A DNA stretch of 64,000 nucleotides from assembly GCA_946406115.1 (NCBI GenBank), contig OX291562.1:11252001-11316000 (forward strand), written 5' to 3'. Positions 22,385 to 34,189 of this stretch are shown one piece after another; position 1 is the first letter of the stretch, and every line of letters starts with the position of its first letter. Source of the stretch: Apoda limacodes. Taxonomy: Eukaryota; Arthropoda; Insecta; Lepidoptera; Limacodidae. A program made the position numbers and the translations under genes. Below the pieces are notes generated by a model. That model was not told where the DNA came from. It made no database searches and worked only from the letters and a program-made list of their open reading frames with translations.

Positions 22385-23016
22385 AGGGTTGCCACATTTT
22401 CATTATCATTGTTTTGTATTTATTGGCGTCCGCGAAAGGAACTGAAAGGGTTCAATTAAATAGGCATTCGATATGAAATGTGCTTCGTAATTTCACATTT
22501 GTGAAATTAAACCGACTCCCACTCCCATAGGAGTTTAACAATCACTCTTTTTACTTTTTGCTTATAATTTTCTAATAGATATACAATTGGATTTAAAAAC
22601 CCAAGTGTATTATTCGCAAGTACTAATTTGTGAATCTTAGGATGACATGGTACCGCTTATGTATATAAAAAATATTATACTTAACCGTTAATTAGGCGCA
22701 TGGGGTCAACACAATTTTAAATTGAAAAAAAAAAACATGTGTTAGAGTGGTTGAAGAGCGCCAGCGGTTCTTCTAGCTTCCTAACTTCCCGCAGGGTTCG
22801 CAAAATAATCGCGACCAGACCATTTTATGGATTTTTTTTATTTATTCGTTATTTTTTTTATTTATTTTTTAGTTATAATACACTGTCTTGACGTCTTTCA
22901 TAATAAGTAGTTCGTTTTATTTATTTCTTATTATATAATATTTCTATTTTGTTTGGGGTCACTAGACTTTTGCTAGAAAGTCCTACTTTTTTTGCTGCAA
23001 GGTGGCAACCCTACGT
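22385..23016. repeat. Possible element with AGGGTTGCCAC ends
   Basis: AGGGTTGCCAC at 22385 is matched by its reverse complement GTGGCAACCCT near 23005-23015. The 630 bp between are non-coding and AT-rich toward the right. Such ends recur at 43365/45163. It may be a non-autonomous DNA transposon, but no further arm pairing was traced. Confidence 0.35.
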
Positions 23017-23159
23017 TTTACCAGACGTGTAGGCTAAATTGCAACCACAATTTGCATAAACCTTTTATAACGCATACGTATGTAAGTGCAAAGTTTGCTC
23101 TCATTATGCTGTAACGCAATACACGAGCTGGGGCCTAGAAATCTTTGTTTAAGTTGTAC

Positions 23160-23396
23160 TAGCTTTTGCCCGCGGTTCTACTCACTCTAAATTCAGTAAT
23201 CGGTGTTGGATTTCAACTGGAACTCCCCAATTCTAGAAAAAAAAAACCGACTCACACTTGCCGTTTCAAGTAACCTTTGTCCTTTCCCGGGACTCAAACT
23301 ATGTCTATGCCAAATTTTATCTTATTCCGTACGGCGGTTTATAGACAGACAGACTGAGAGACAGAGTTCTTTCACATTTATAATATTAGTATGGAT
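23160..23396 (+). mobile_element. RTE/SINE-like repeat (family R)
   Basis: It begins TAGCTTTTGCCCGCGGTTCT and ends TTTATAATATTAGTATGGA, the usual two ends of family R. In between are TCGGTGTTGG, CCAAATTTTATC and ACAGACAGACTGAGAGACAG. Non-coding. Confidence 0.65.
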
Positions 23397-23530
23397 TATA
23401 TACAATATAAGCCAAATCAGCCCAGCCCAGTCAGTTACACCCCTTTAATAAGGACGGACAGAGGGGATTCGGCTAAGCAATAAGGTCCTGTTCGATACAG
23501 AACCATATTATATTGTTTTCGACTAGTACT

Positions 23531-23783
23531 AAAGGCAAATAGGTATTCGTATAAGCTATTGAACGGATACCGCCCGCCGCTTTCACATGTTGCCTTTATA
23601 TCAAACTGATCTCGCCATCCACAGGGGAGACAATATGTACCCGTCAATTTACAAACCTAAAGGCAAATAGGTATTCGTATAAGCTAGTGTACGGATACCG
23701 CCCGCCGCTTTCACATGTTGCCTTTATATCAAACTGATCTCGCCATCCACAGGGGAGACAATATCTACCCGTCAATTTACAAA
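23531..23783. repeat. Recent 128-bp tandem duplication
   Basis: The block starting AAAGGCAAATAGGTATTCGT at 23531 recurs at 23659, a spacing of 128 bp. The two copies, up to CCGTCAATTTACAAA, differ at about three bases. Such similarity implies a recent duplication or ongoing repair. The unit contains the GC-rich ACGGATACCGCCCGCCGC. Function unknown. Confidence 0.9.
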
Positions 23784-24530
23784 GTTTGCGCCGATCCTCA
23801 AGATGTACACATGTGTTGAGCACTAATAGTGAGTCAAGTCAGCCATTAAACGGAGCAACTATAAGAGGGTAGCACGTCTTCATTCCACTTGCGCAACTGA
23901 CACGTACCGTACCGGCTTCCTTCGCGCGTCGGTACTCTTATTCAGGGCTGTGTTCAGATACTCAAAACGGGTAGTAAATAAATTTATCTGTAGAATAGAA
24001 AGAGAAGCCACGAAACTACAACGGTCAGGGTGAGTTCTTGAACACTGTTGTGGAGCATCGATTTAAAATTACAGGTATTTTACGCTCTGACAAAGAAGGT
24101 GATCCAATATTTTATTAGACATTATTTGTAGTACGTAAATACTTGGCAATGATTCATCAAGTCCATGTTTTCTTTGGCACTGTTAACGATTAATCACTGT
24201 AAGTGTAACGATAGCGTTATTTAATAACAAAACACCACGTGCTGATGGAGTTGCGTTTTTAAAGTGTCATCAGTCGATTTAAAATTTTAGCAGATGTAAA
24301 GTTGGTAAAAGCGACAAAGGCCAACTTTTCCAGAGCAAAAATTTGTAACCGCCAATTTACGAGTTATAATACGTAATTATATACAGTAGCAGTGAAATGA
24401 ACGGTACTTAGATTTCTATAGAACATATAACTAACTTTTTGATTTGACAGAGTACTTAAAAATTTTAATTTCTTTTGGACATAATTATTAGTTTAAGACT
24501 GCAAAATATTGTATTAAGTACGTTAACTTT
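23784..24530. other. Non-coding, nothing recognised
   Basis: Mixed composition with no supportable frame, repeat or signal. Confidence 0.55.
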
Positions 24531-24534
24531 CAGG

Positions 24535-24862
24535 CATCAATCCATACTTTATATTATAAAAGTGGAAGCGGGTTTGATTCCTTTCTCCAAATCGCAACGG
24601 TACATTCAATAAAGCTAAAATTTGAAACAGAGAAAATCAAAGACAATTTTTTTATTGAAATAACGTTTTAAGAAACAGTTTTAAGCTATTAAATATTATT
24701 TTTTGTATCCCACAAAACTAAAACTTTCTAAGTGAAGGAATGATATAGGCTACACTATAGATTGATATAATGTTAAAATATAGCAAGCTGTTAAAATATA
24801 ATTAAGCTGCCATAGGAATCCCACACCGATAACCGAACGGAACCGCAGGCTAAAGCTAAAAT
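24535..24862 (-). mobile_element. RTE/SINE-like repeat (family R), decayed
   Basis: TTATATTATAAAAGTGGAAG near the left end and ATCCCACACCGATAACCGAA with GGAACCGCAGGCTAAAGCTA at the right end mark an inverted family R copy. Confidence 0.55.
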
Positions 24863-25226
24863 TTTATACGTCAGTACCTAGCCACAGAGGGTCGCAAATA
24901 CCTAAAACCTAGAATAAAAGGGGCAAAAATTTAATTAAAAAACGGAAAACTTTACTGCAGAACTACCTAGGGTTAATTTTTTTAAATATTAACTTGTTAG
25001 TATAATATTATTTAATTTTGCCTTATGCATTATCTAGGGGCGAATTGCTAGAAAAAGTTTCTGGAAATCTGAAATAGATTTACCTAGTTAGTAGTTATTG
25101 TTAGTAATATTTTTTTTTGGTTTTTGACCTTCAATGCTATCTTAGAGGGATAATAAAACATCGTCGTAGATAATTACTGGAATGCGGGACAAAATTTTTT
25201 TTTTTAATTTACTATAAAATACATAC

Positions 25227-25371
25227 CGTTATTTCTGTATCTAATTTTGAGTAGATGTCCTGGTTGTGTCGCCTGCGGGCACGCACCGCCTGTCTTAGGG
25301 AGCCGCTAGAGTCCCGTCCACACCACCCCCCCACTCTCTCCCCCACCACTTCCAACATGTCCGCTACACGG
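25227..25371 (-). CDS. Exon B of an unidentified membrane-protein gene
   Basis: A 145-nt exon on the minus strand. The acceptor is CTATTTGTTTCAG at 25372-25384 and the donor is ACG|GTATGT at 25226. The first base completes a split codon from exon A (AG+C, Ser). 48 codons then run open: RVADMLEVVGERVGGWCGRD, then SSGSLRQAVRARRRHNQDIY, then SKLDTEIT, ending in phase 0. The other two frames are less plausible (one has an early stop). GC content is much higher than the flanks. It follows the predicted membrane segment of exon A, so the Arg-rich part would be juxtamembrane and cytoplasmic by the positive-inside rule. No homologue is recognised. Confidence 0.65.
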
Positions 25372-25454
25372 CTGAAACAAATAGTGACATGTTAAAACAT
25401 AATGTCTGGAGCTCGTGACTTTACTTGTCTATCAGAAACGTAATGTGAAGTTGA

Positions 25455-25765
25455 GGAACGTCCGGTGCTGATATTACTTGGATGGGTGGCTTGGATCTAC
25501 TGCCACATTTTTCTGAGTTCCTCCGTGTTTTGGAGGGCCCGTTAAGCTGTCAGTCTTGGCTGTTAGTCAAATTGCTTGGCATATAACAGCAGATGTTAAG
25601 CCAAGTCAGCGGCCCGACAGTCCAGTGGCCACTGGGTCGACAACTTCCACTAACCCACCTTACCAACATAGTGGACAATGGCCTAAGCCTCCTTCTTTCA
25701 AGAGAGGCATTTGCCTCAGCAATGGGGCATATAACGGCTACATCGAGGGGCGAAAAAACATGACA
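25455..25765 (+). mobile_element. Family W repeat, copy 1
   Basis: Shares ordered blocks with 53140-53345: GGATGGGTGGCTTGGAT or GGGTGGGTTACTAGT, then TTAAGCTGTCAGTCTTGGCT or TTAAACCGTCGATCCTGGCT, then the GTGGCCACTGGGTCGAC region, and CAATGGCCTAAGCCTCCTT. The 86-codon frame at 25556-25816 crosses it without family resemblance. Confidence 0.6.
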
Positions 25766-26049
25766 TCAGCAGACCCTAGACATTTAATGCTAAAACTAAT
25801 AAGTAATACATCGTAAGATATGTAGGTAATAGTTAAGAAATTTTAAGCAACTTTACGTAAATACGTTTAGGAAAACACAGCCTTAAAGACCAAATTAATA
25901 TCGGATTATATACAAAAATATGTACCTAATATTAGGACGTAAAGTAAATATAAGTCGGTACGTAAAGTATATAAAAATGTTTGGCTGACATATCTAATAC
26001 CTTTAAACGAGCAATTCTTCTATATATGTAAATATAAATATATATTTAC

Positions 26050-26327
26050 AATCTGAATCCCGGAAACGTCTCCAACTATTTTCATGAAATTTTGGTATGC
26101 AGTGGGTTTCGGGGGCGATAAATCGATCTAGCTAGGTTTTATTTTTATAAAACGTCGTTTTATCTGTGTTTTCAAGCAATGCTAAACTGAAAAATATGAC
26201 TTTCTGACATCTATTGGTAAATACTACTATAATACTATAACATTTACCGACACAGCAACACTAAAGCTACTTGACAATAGATGGCGTTGTTAAAAAAAAA
26301 CGAGCTTAGCTCGGTCTTCCAGGTACT
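26050..26327 (+). mobile_element. Family V repeat, copy 1
   Basis: The most complete of three copies (also 29299-29544 and 57089-57257). Shared landmarks are GGCGATAAATCGATCTAGCT, TTTTCAAGCAAT, CGACACAGCAACACTAAAGC, TACTTGACAATAGATGGCG and the end TAGCTCGGTCTTCCAGGTAC. Non-coding, 5' end uncertain. Confidence 0.75.
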
Positions 26328-27298
26328 ATATTATTAGGTAAGGAAGCCAAGAAAAACATTTCTTGACTATTTAACTAATAAGATATTTACCATCGCCATT
26401 TAGAAGTGTAAACGTAGTCTTAGAATAAAATAAAATCAAAATATTTACTATAAAAAAAAACATTCATAGTTTGACATACTACGTATTAACGAGAACTCTA
26501 AAACTATTAGTTAGAGAGGGACGGATTTATTTTTGTTATATTCCAACATGTATATACATACATATTTTGCTATACACTAATCTTGTTCACCTTCACTAGA
26601 TACAATCTTTACCTAATTTGCACTAAATACTAAACCAAATACTGCTCTAGCACAGACCGTATAAATAAATAATTCAGATATTTTAATTACAGCTAGAACA
26701 AGTTTTCTTAAATAAACGTGGCTACACTTTATAATTTATGCGCGCGACTGCGTTCGCGTTTTTTTTAAACAAAACTAAAAAATAGACAGAACAGAACAGT
26801 TGTATTATCTATTCTCCGAATCTATTCGAATTGAATAATTTATTAGACTTGTCTTGGCGAATAATTAATTGTATTCCTAAACAGTTTTGTACGGTAACGA
26901 AAAAAATATACTTACTTATAGTAGGTACTTGCAACAGTTGATTGTTTATTTGTTTATTGTTATTAGGTAGGTAGTAACGGTTACCCCGTTATAGATTTTT
27001 TTTAACCAACTAGTATAATAAGGAGATGTTCTTTCTTTTCTTTCGAATGGGTCAGTATGCGATGTTATTAAACTGTAGGACTTTTGGCAATGGCGTTTTG
27101 GAAGATATTATTTATTGTTTAATTTTAAGTTATTCAGGTGACACTAGGGTTGACCGATTACAATTTAAAAAAGGAGTATTGATGTCTCTAAAAAGGAGTA
27201 CTTTTCCATATTTTTTTTTTTCAATATTCTTCATTTTATTCATATTTTATTGAACTGCCAATTTTTTAAATAAGTTCTTGGTTTTATAATTATTTTTT
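26328..27298. other. AT-rich non-coding DNA
   Basis: Scattered chance frames only. TAGGGTTGACCGATTAC with two AAAAGGAGTA motifs at 27147-27205 may be a scrap of a repeat. Confidence 0.55.
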
Positions 27299-27600
27299 TT
27301 ATACCACTAAGGTGGCAAACAGGCCAACGGCCCGCCTGGTAAGCTGTCACTGTAGCCTATGGACGCTTGCAACACCAGGGATATCACTCGCGCGTTGCCG
27401 ACTCTACAATGATGTAATAACTTATTTCTTGAAGAACCCCATAGTGTAGTCCTTAGAGAAAACCTTGGCAGGGAGCTCATTCTGCAACTGAAGCGTTCGC
27501 GGGAGGAAGTTTCTCTGTTCGCGACCATTTCGGTTCGAAAGTATGAGAATAAATTCCCTGCCGATGGCGAGCGGTGCGATGGTAGAAAGTAGTTCAACAC
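27299..27600 (-). mobile_element. Family J LINE 3' end
   Basis: On the minus strand: a fragment of the RT C-terminus in shifting frames (the bases for HRSPSAGN are +1 to HRQG; MSSLPRFSLRTT is +1 to NELPAKVFSKDY), then ARVISLVLQA and the 3' UTR ending GTTTGCCACCTTAGTGGTAT and an A run (T run at 27291). 5' truncated. Confidence 0.8.
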
Positions 27601-28012
27601 AAAAAGTCTTCCTTCAAGTCTGTTAGGTACATAGACACCAACTTCAAACTGTGATATAGACCAGATTTTAAGAGATAAGTAATTATTTTTACCTTTTTGT
27701 GGACAGTTGTTTTTTTTTTTTTGTTAAAAAGTTTTTATTTTTTACTTTTGAGCGACGAATTAAAAGACACTAAAACCATCCATACTCGTAACAAAATTTT
27801 ATATAATCATCGAAATAAAAAAATTTAACAAATATATTTTTCTCATGGATGTCATTGCCAGAACTGGACCAAAGTGAAATGGGACCAGACCACACGGGCA
27901 ACACCAGCTTTCAAATAAGAAAAAAACCATCAAAATCGGTTAACCCAGTTATAAGTTTTGGGGTATGTAACATAAAAAAAACATACAGTCGAACTTAGAA
28001 CCTTCTGCTTTT

Positions 28013-28416
28013 TAGGGTTCCGTACCCAATGGGTAATTAGCGGAACCCTATTACTAAGACTTCGCTGTCCGTCCATCCATCCGTCTGTCATCACGAACCG
28101 TCATAGTTAGACAGTTGAAATTTTCACAGATGTATTTCTGCTGCCGCTATTACAACAAATAAAAACAGAATAAAATAAATATTTAAGGGGGCTCCCATAC
28201 ATCAAACGTGATTTTTTTGCTCGAATTTACTCGATATTGATAACGGCATCAGTTAGACGCTTAAAATATTCTTTAAAAATTAATAATTAAATTAGAATAA
28301 AACAAATATATAAGGGGGGGGGCTCCCATAAAACAAACGTGATTTTTTTTGCCGTTTTTTATAGATAATGGTACGGAACACTTCGTGCGCGAGTCCGACT
28401 CGCACTTGGCCAATTT
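28013..28416 (+). mobile_element. Family T repeat, full-length copy
   Basis: About 400 bp, from TTAGGGTTCCGTACCCAATG to CCGACTCGCACTTGGCC. Inside are GTCCGTCCATCCATCCGTCT, GAAATTTTCACAGATGTATT, and two similar blocks (CTCCCATACATCAAACGTGA and CTCCCATAAAACAAACGTGA) about 130 bp apart, so the element is internally doubled. Other copies: 29136-29295, 53572-53979 (minus), and 58439-58700 with 59697-59855. Recognised as a common lepidopteran repeat; its class is not established here. Confidence 0.7.
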
Positions 28417-28419
28417 TTT

Positions 28420-29130
28420 GAAGTCTGTTGAAAATAGTAACTTGTCATATGAAAGTGTATATTACAGACAGACAAGGCAATCTCATAACAATACATTTAT
28501 GAAGATAGCATGTGAGGATACAATACATTTATTAAGATTGCATGTGAGATACAATTTCCTTTAGTTTACAAAACGACCTTGTGCAGTTCTAAATACATAC
28601 AATTTTATTAAATCTTGGAATATATTTGCATACGTTAACCAATCAAAAAGTTTTAGTAATACAAAAATTGCCATGAAAATCATAATAAGTGACAAAAAAG
28701 CCAGGTTTTATTTATTCAAGACAAGTAATTAAATCGTTTTTTTTTTAAATATTCAGTCAGCAAGAAAAAACCTAAACTGTAACTAACACTGCACGAGCCG
28801 GCGATCAAACCTATGTAACTTGGTACTTTTTGTATATAATTCGAAAATCTTAATTAATTTTATAGCTTTCCAAAATTTGATAAAATCCGAATCACTATTT
28901 GCTGTACACCATTAGTCAATATTGCTGCAGATATGTTAAATTTCCTAACATCAATGTAAAGGCCTATTCACTTTATTTGCTGACATAATAAAAATTAGAG
29001 GTGACCATAACCTTTTTAATTAGCTGACTGCTTAGATAACCTTTATTTAAATATTTATTGACCCCTTTAACCATCCGCTTAGGATAAAAATCGGTCGTTT
29101 TAGGAGCATTTTCCTGCTACTTTAAGTCAA
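28420..29130. other. AT-rich non-coding DNA
   Basis: ACAATACATTTATGAAGATA and ACAATACATTTATTAAGATT at 28489 and 28519 form a short imperfect doublet. No gene is supportable. Confidence 0.55.
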
Positions 29131-29135
29131 ATTGA

Positions 29136-29544
29136 TTTTTAGGGTTCCCTACCCAAAGAGTAAAAAACGGGACCCTATTACTAAGACTCCGCTATCCTTC
29201 CGTCCGTTCGTTTGTTCGTCTGTCACCAGGCTATATCACATGAACCATGATAGTTAAGACTGGTAAATTTTTTACAGAAATTGTATTTCTGTTGCAATCG
29301 AATTTTCATGACATTTAGTATGCAGGGGGTTTCAGAGGCGATAAATCGATCTAGCTAGGTTTCATTTTTATTAAACCGCGTTTATCCGTGTTTTCAAACA
29401 ATGATGAACTGAAAAATATGACTGCCTGATATCTATCGGCGAGTAGTAATATTATTATTTTAACCGACACAGAAACACTAAAGCTACTTGACAATAGATG
29501 GAGTTATTAAAAAAAAACGAGCAGAGCTCGGTCTTTCAGGTACT
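29136..29544 (+). mobile_element. Family T fragment joined to family V copy 2
   Basis: 29136-29295 is the first 160 bp of family T (TAGGGTTCCCTACCCAAAG to TTGTATTTCTGTTGCAA). It switches abruptly to family V (GGCGATAAATCGATCTAGCT to GAGCTCGGTCTTTCAGGTAC) at about 29296. Either V inserted and the rest of T was deleted, or the two form a composite unit. Confidence 0.65.
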
Positions 29545-30203
29545 CAGAATCTAAGAACACAACTTATTTTTCAACACAGTTGATCATAAAATGGCTCTTA
29601 TTGCACAGCTCTAAAGTTTATAATGCAGGAGTGCTTTTTTCAGAAAACTGCGTAATCCAACACATATTTTTTTTTATCTCAGCAAAAAGATTGTAGAAGG
29701 CGCCACTGCTGGTTGAGGCGTTTACTTCAATGATAGTGTATGTTTACTTCCACCAGTGCAAAAAAGGTAATCAGCGCGTCATTTTTCACAAACAAAACGT
29801 ATTGTGCTCTTTAATTTATTTATTCCGCGCAATTGTGTCGAAAAATGTCGTATGACACTCGATAAGCTACGGTCATCATAGCACACTAAGCTCTATTACG
29901 CCTAATATCCTGCCTCGTGTGTAATAACCAACTTAGCTTACTTGTATCATAATCCACTATTATGATACAGGCTTTTAGTTTATTCGTGTGATACAATTAG
30001 AGATGTGTTTAAGTTAGTTGTGTACTTAATTAAATTTACTACAAAAACAAAGATACGCAATAGCTATTTACAATTTATCTATGGACTGATCATAAATAAT
30101 TATATGTTTTCTAAGCAACTGATAGGAAACAAACACGTTTATTGAAACGATACCTACTTATAAAATATCAACTTATACGTATATTATTTGATAGTAAATA
30201 TAA
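29545..30203. other. AT-rich non-coding DNA with one hairpin
   Basis: TGTATCATAAT at 29943-29953 pairs perfectly with ATTATGATACA at 29959-29969 over a 5-nt loop. Nothing else is recognised. Confidence 0.55.
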
Positions 30204-31739
30204 TTAACCCCTAAATAGAGGAAAACAACTGGTATCGGGGGTAAAAATGACCCCTATGGGGGTTTATAAAAAATTATAATAAATCGTTTTTTATACATCA
30301 AATTAAATATATAACTTTCAGAATATAGAAATCAACTTTTATAACCTTTATAATTAATCTTAGAACAACACATATCACTTAATACTATATATATATATAC
30401 TCTTTGACTTGAGGAAGCCTTTTGCAGTCTGTACTATATACATCTAAAAAAAACTATATGTTTAATTATACTCTAAGCAGAAAGATTTTCAAAACATTTT
30501 TTGACCTTAAAATGGACCGTATCTCCGCTTCTAGTAAACATTAATGCGTCGAATGTCTAGGATATGCTGCAGCAGGTGACGTTATGTGATTACACAGACG
30601 CCTGTGTTGCCAATTTAGCAATTTTTCTTTAGCACATTTAAAAAAAAATAATGTCAATTGTTAAATAAATAAATACATGGAAAGATTGTAAATCACAACA
30701 CACACTATCGTTATCGAAATCGTTTGGGGGTGTGAACCCTGATTGCCATTTTGTATGTCAAATTTGGCCAAGAGAGCAAGAAAGTGCTGTTATTGCACGC
30801 CTCATAAGCGGAGCGGTGATGTAGTGCTCTACTCTCGACATGTTAAAAAATCCAGTCTTTCGAAACTTAAATGACGTTTTTTTTTTTTAATATAACACTT
30901 ACAGGATAATATGAGTGCACTAATATGAAGTTAAATAATCTGTCTAGCACATATGGTACATTTTATAAACAATTAATTTGTTTAATATAATAAATAATAA
31001 CATTAAAACTAACCATTCTTGGACGTCCGTGAGTCTGTGTTTATGTGACCATGTATGTGGCAGAGAAATTGGTCGAAAAATTCATCTTACTGGAATACTT
31101 TTGTTTTTAATATATAAAGTATTACACTGTGCTGATTCCTAGTTAATATTAGCGTTCTAAGTACTGTCGTTTAATTATAATTTATAAAAAACTAATATAC
31201 CACTGTATACTGTATATCCATATATATATTTTTTATTTTTATTTTATAATATATTTTTTTCTCACCTTATTTGTTATTTTATTTTAAAAAACTTGAGTTT
31301 TTGTTTAAGAATATTTATTAAATGTGAATGACCGCTATGAGGCGTGCACTTTAGGATTTTCCAAATTTTTTACACTACTTTAGCATATTTCGAAGTAGTT
31401 GAGTGAGTTGGCAACAGTGTCATTGGAAGACGAAAAAGAAATATATGTCAAAAATATGGAATGTTTTTATTTACCCAAAAAGCTTCTACAACTTGTTTGT
31501 TACTCCTTTTTTTGGGCCCTTAAGTTCTAATAGTCGGATCGGGTCTACCGGTCGTTTTTAAGCATTCGCAATTTAAATTAACATTAAATTTGTCACTAGT
31601 ATAGCGGGACTTAGCATATTTTTAGCACTTTATTTTACACCAGCTTAGCATTTAGGAAAAATTATGCAACAACAAAGCATTCAATTGAGCTGAAATTTTG
31701 AACAGAGACAATTGAAGATACGGAAAAGGACAAAGGCTA

Positions 31740-31994
31740 TTTTTTTTTTTTTTTTTTATACCACTAAGGTGGCAAACAAGCTTACGGCCCGCCTGATGGT
31801 AAGCGGTCACCGTAGCCTATGGACGCTTGCAACACCAGGGGTATCACTTGCGCGTTGCCGACCCTTTAGAAATCTAATAACTTCTTTTTGAAAACTCCAT
31901 ACTGTAGTCCTTGCAGAAAACCTTGACAGGGAGCTCATTCCACAACTTAAGCGTTCGCGGGAGGAAGTTTCTCTGAAACCGCACTGTACGCGAC
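31740..31994 (-). mobile_element. Family J LINE 3' end
   Basis: A T run of about 19 at 31741-31759 (the A tail on the minus strand), then TACCACTAAGGTGGCAAACA and the C-terminal coding block down to the RNFLPRTLKLWNELPVKVF equivalent. 5' truncated at about 31994, where family R sequence begins. Confidence 0.8.
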
Positions 31995-32002
31995 CTTATG
32001 TT

Positions 32003-32153
32003 TGATGCCAAAAAATTTAAAAGTTCCCGCGTGAGTATCTATAGCCGTTTTCTACGAACGAACCATAGCTGCAACTATAGCTTCAACAAACTTCTGAATA
32101 CCATGCCGATACCCAAATTTAAGGCGGGCGGAGCATCTGGCAACAGCTAGTGG
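32003..32153 (-). mobile_element. RTE/SINE-like repeat (family R) fragment
   Basis: Contains AAAAGTTCCCGCGTGAGTAT, a run of CTATAGC-like steps and GGCGGGCGGAGCATCTGGCA ending in CAGCTAG, matching the end structure of family R. Confidence 0.55.
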
Positions 32154-32266
32154 AATATAATACAAATAATTATTTAGACTAGTAAATTTTATTTTATACA
32201 AACTTTACTTGGACTAGCTAATTTAAATTGAACTACTACATCAAATCGGGGTCTAGAGTATTAAAT

Positions 32267-32429
32267 TTAAGGTGCGTTTTGTTCACTGCTTCAATGTCAT
32301 AATCCAACTAAGTTAAAAAGACATAAATTCTGTATGACACACTGCAAATCTTGGCTCATGCTCTTTAGTTGGATTATCGACATTGAGCGCATGATGTACA
32401 TTATGTCGGTTAACAAAACGCCACTTTAA
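32267..32429. mobile_element. TTAA-flanked foldback MITE
   Basis: The left end TTAAGGTGCGTTTTGTT (TTAA at 32267-32270) pairs with the right end AACAAAACGCCACTTTAA (TTAA at 32426-32429), allowing a 1-base offset. Inner arms also pair (GTCATAATCCAACTAAG with the reverse complement of TTTAGTTGGATTATCGAC). About 155 bp inside the TTAAs. A relative with the same ends lies at 62100-62350. Confidence 0.65.
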
Positions 32430-34185
32430 TTGTAGTACAATTATTATTGGACCACTAAGTAATATCTACTACTAAATGTTTGGACTAGTAAATTTAATTT
32501 TATAAACGGTACTGTTTGGACTACTTAATTTATGCAATAGTTTTTAGAGAATGGCAAACTATTTCATAGTGAAAATGATAACATTCTTAACATTCCATTC
32601 TAACACGAAACAGTACCATTTTTAACAGCAGCTATTTTTAAAACTTAGTCAATTCACGCTTCGCCCGGTTCGATTTAACCCTTGATTGTGCAGTTCATAG
32701 ACCTTTTGCTCACTGAACAAGATAAATTGATGCACATGAATAATTGAGTTTTCATTACAAGAAAAGTAGGTTTTTTTTTTGCAGTTTTTCTACTTTAATT
32801 ATGCCACTATTCTCTCATACTATATATGTAAAAAGGAGTTTAATAGGGTTCTTGAAGTCCACTAGCGTCACCAGACCGTAAAAGTGTGATGTCAATTTGA
32901 GTAATAACAAACTCCAATCGTGTTACATTAAACTTGTTCGTTTTTACCCAAACCACAGAATAAGGTAAAGAAACGAAGTATTTATTTAGTTATTTAATAA
33001 TAAATAATAATATTGATACTTTTAATAAATACCATGACAATAACTGCATTGCTTGCAGTCTCATGGCAAATATATATATATTATCCGCCTGCAAATATTC
33101 GACATCTGACTTCATTATAAACATAGTTCAATGACTTGGTTTGCTTGGTTCGCATAAAACTATAGGGGCATATTTAGTTATTTTTACTTCGCCGCATGTT
33201 TCTTGTGATAAATACTTTTAATAATAATTAGATGGTAATCAGGTTTCTGAATCTAAACAGAAAAAAACAGCATATTTTCTATGCTAAAAAAAAAGGTATT
33301 GCAAAAGAAACTGGTTTTGAAGTTTTTGTGGCTGAAGAGTGATATTTTTTTACTATTCGAAATCCGCACAAAATTCTGGGTAGTTTTTCGGAATTCAAGA
33401 AATTTGTTTTTATTTATCATCTGCAGTCATTTAGCCTTTAAGCTTTAGTTCTTTCATTTTTAAGGTAGGCTTAATAAATGCTATAAATAGGTATTTAACG
33501 ATTTAAAATATTAAACGTTGATTTATCGCATTTAAATTGTTTTTCTCGTTACCTCGCTGTAGTGGTAGTAAGATGGTGTTTCGCACGGCTGCAAAATTAT
33601 TACGTCTCGTGTCTTAGTAAGTACTCCACTGGCTTCGCTCGTAGTAATATGTATCAATACAATTCCTGAGTATCTACGTTTTAAAAACTATTTTAATCAA
33701 TAAACTAGTTTTTGAAAAATATTTTTGTCTTACCACGAAAATGAACAAATTCAAAACATTTATACAACATTTTTTATTAGTTATGTCTTTCCTCTAACCT
33801 AAAAAAAAGACGAAGAGCTCACATGTTATTCAGATGAAGATGATAAAACTTGTTCTTTTTCTAGAATCAAAGACATAATTATTTATATTATCTTATACTC
33901 CAAAGTCATAATTCATAAGCATCAGAATGTCTGGTTTTTAAGTTTAGCTGTGACGTAAGTAGAAGTTTGTTTACAAATTTTACATGATCATTTTCCTCTA
34001 GACTTTAGATGACTAGGTTGTTAATAAAGACCAAAATATTTTTTTAAAAAGTTTTTAGTATGTTGAAAATAGACTTGTGAGACGTACTACATGAAAAAAC
34101 GAAGAATTATAGATATAAAAAACACTGTCCTTGTATTACAATGTGATATTGCTCAAAACAATTTTTATTTTCAATGTACAGTGTC
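32430..34185. other. AT-rich non-coding DNA
   Basis: No gene, repeat or structure is recognised in this 1.7-kb stretch. Confidence 0.55.
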
Positions 34186-34189
34186 TTAT

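Noticed and set aside
22385..23016. Matching AGGGTTGCCAC ends as a confirmed transposon
   Set aside because: Only about 11 bp pair and no target duplication is visible, so it is listed as a possibility only.
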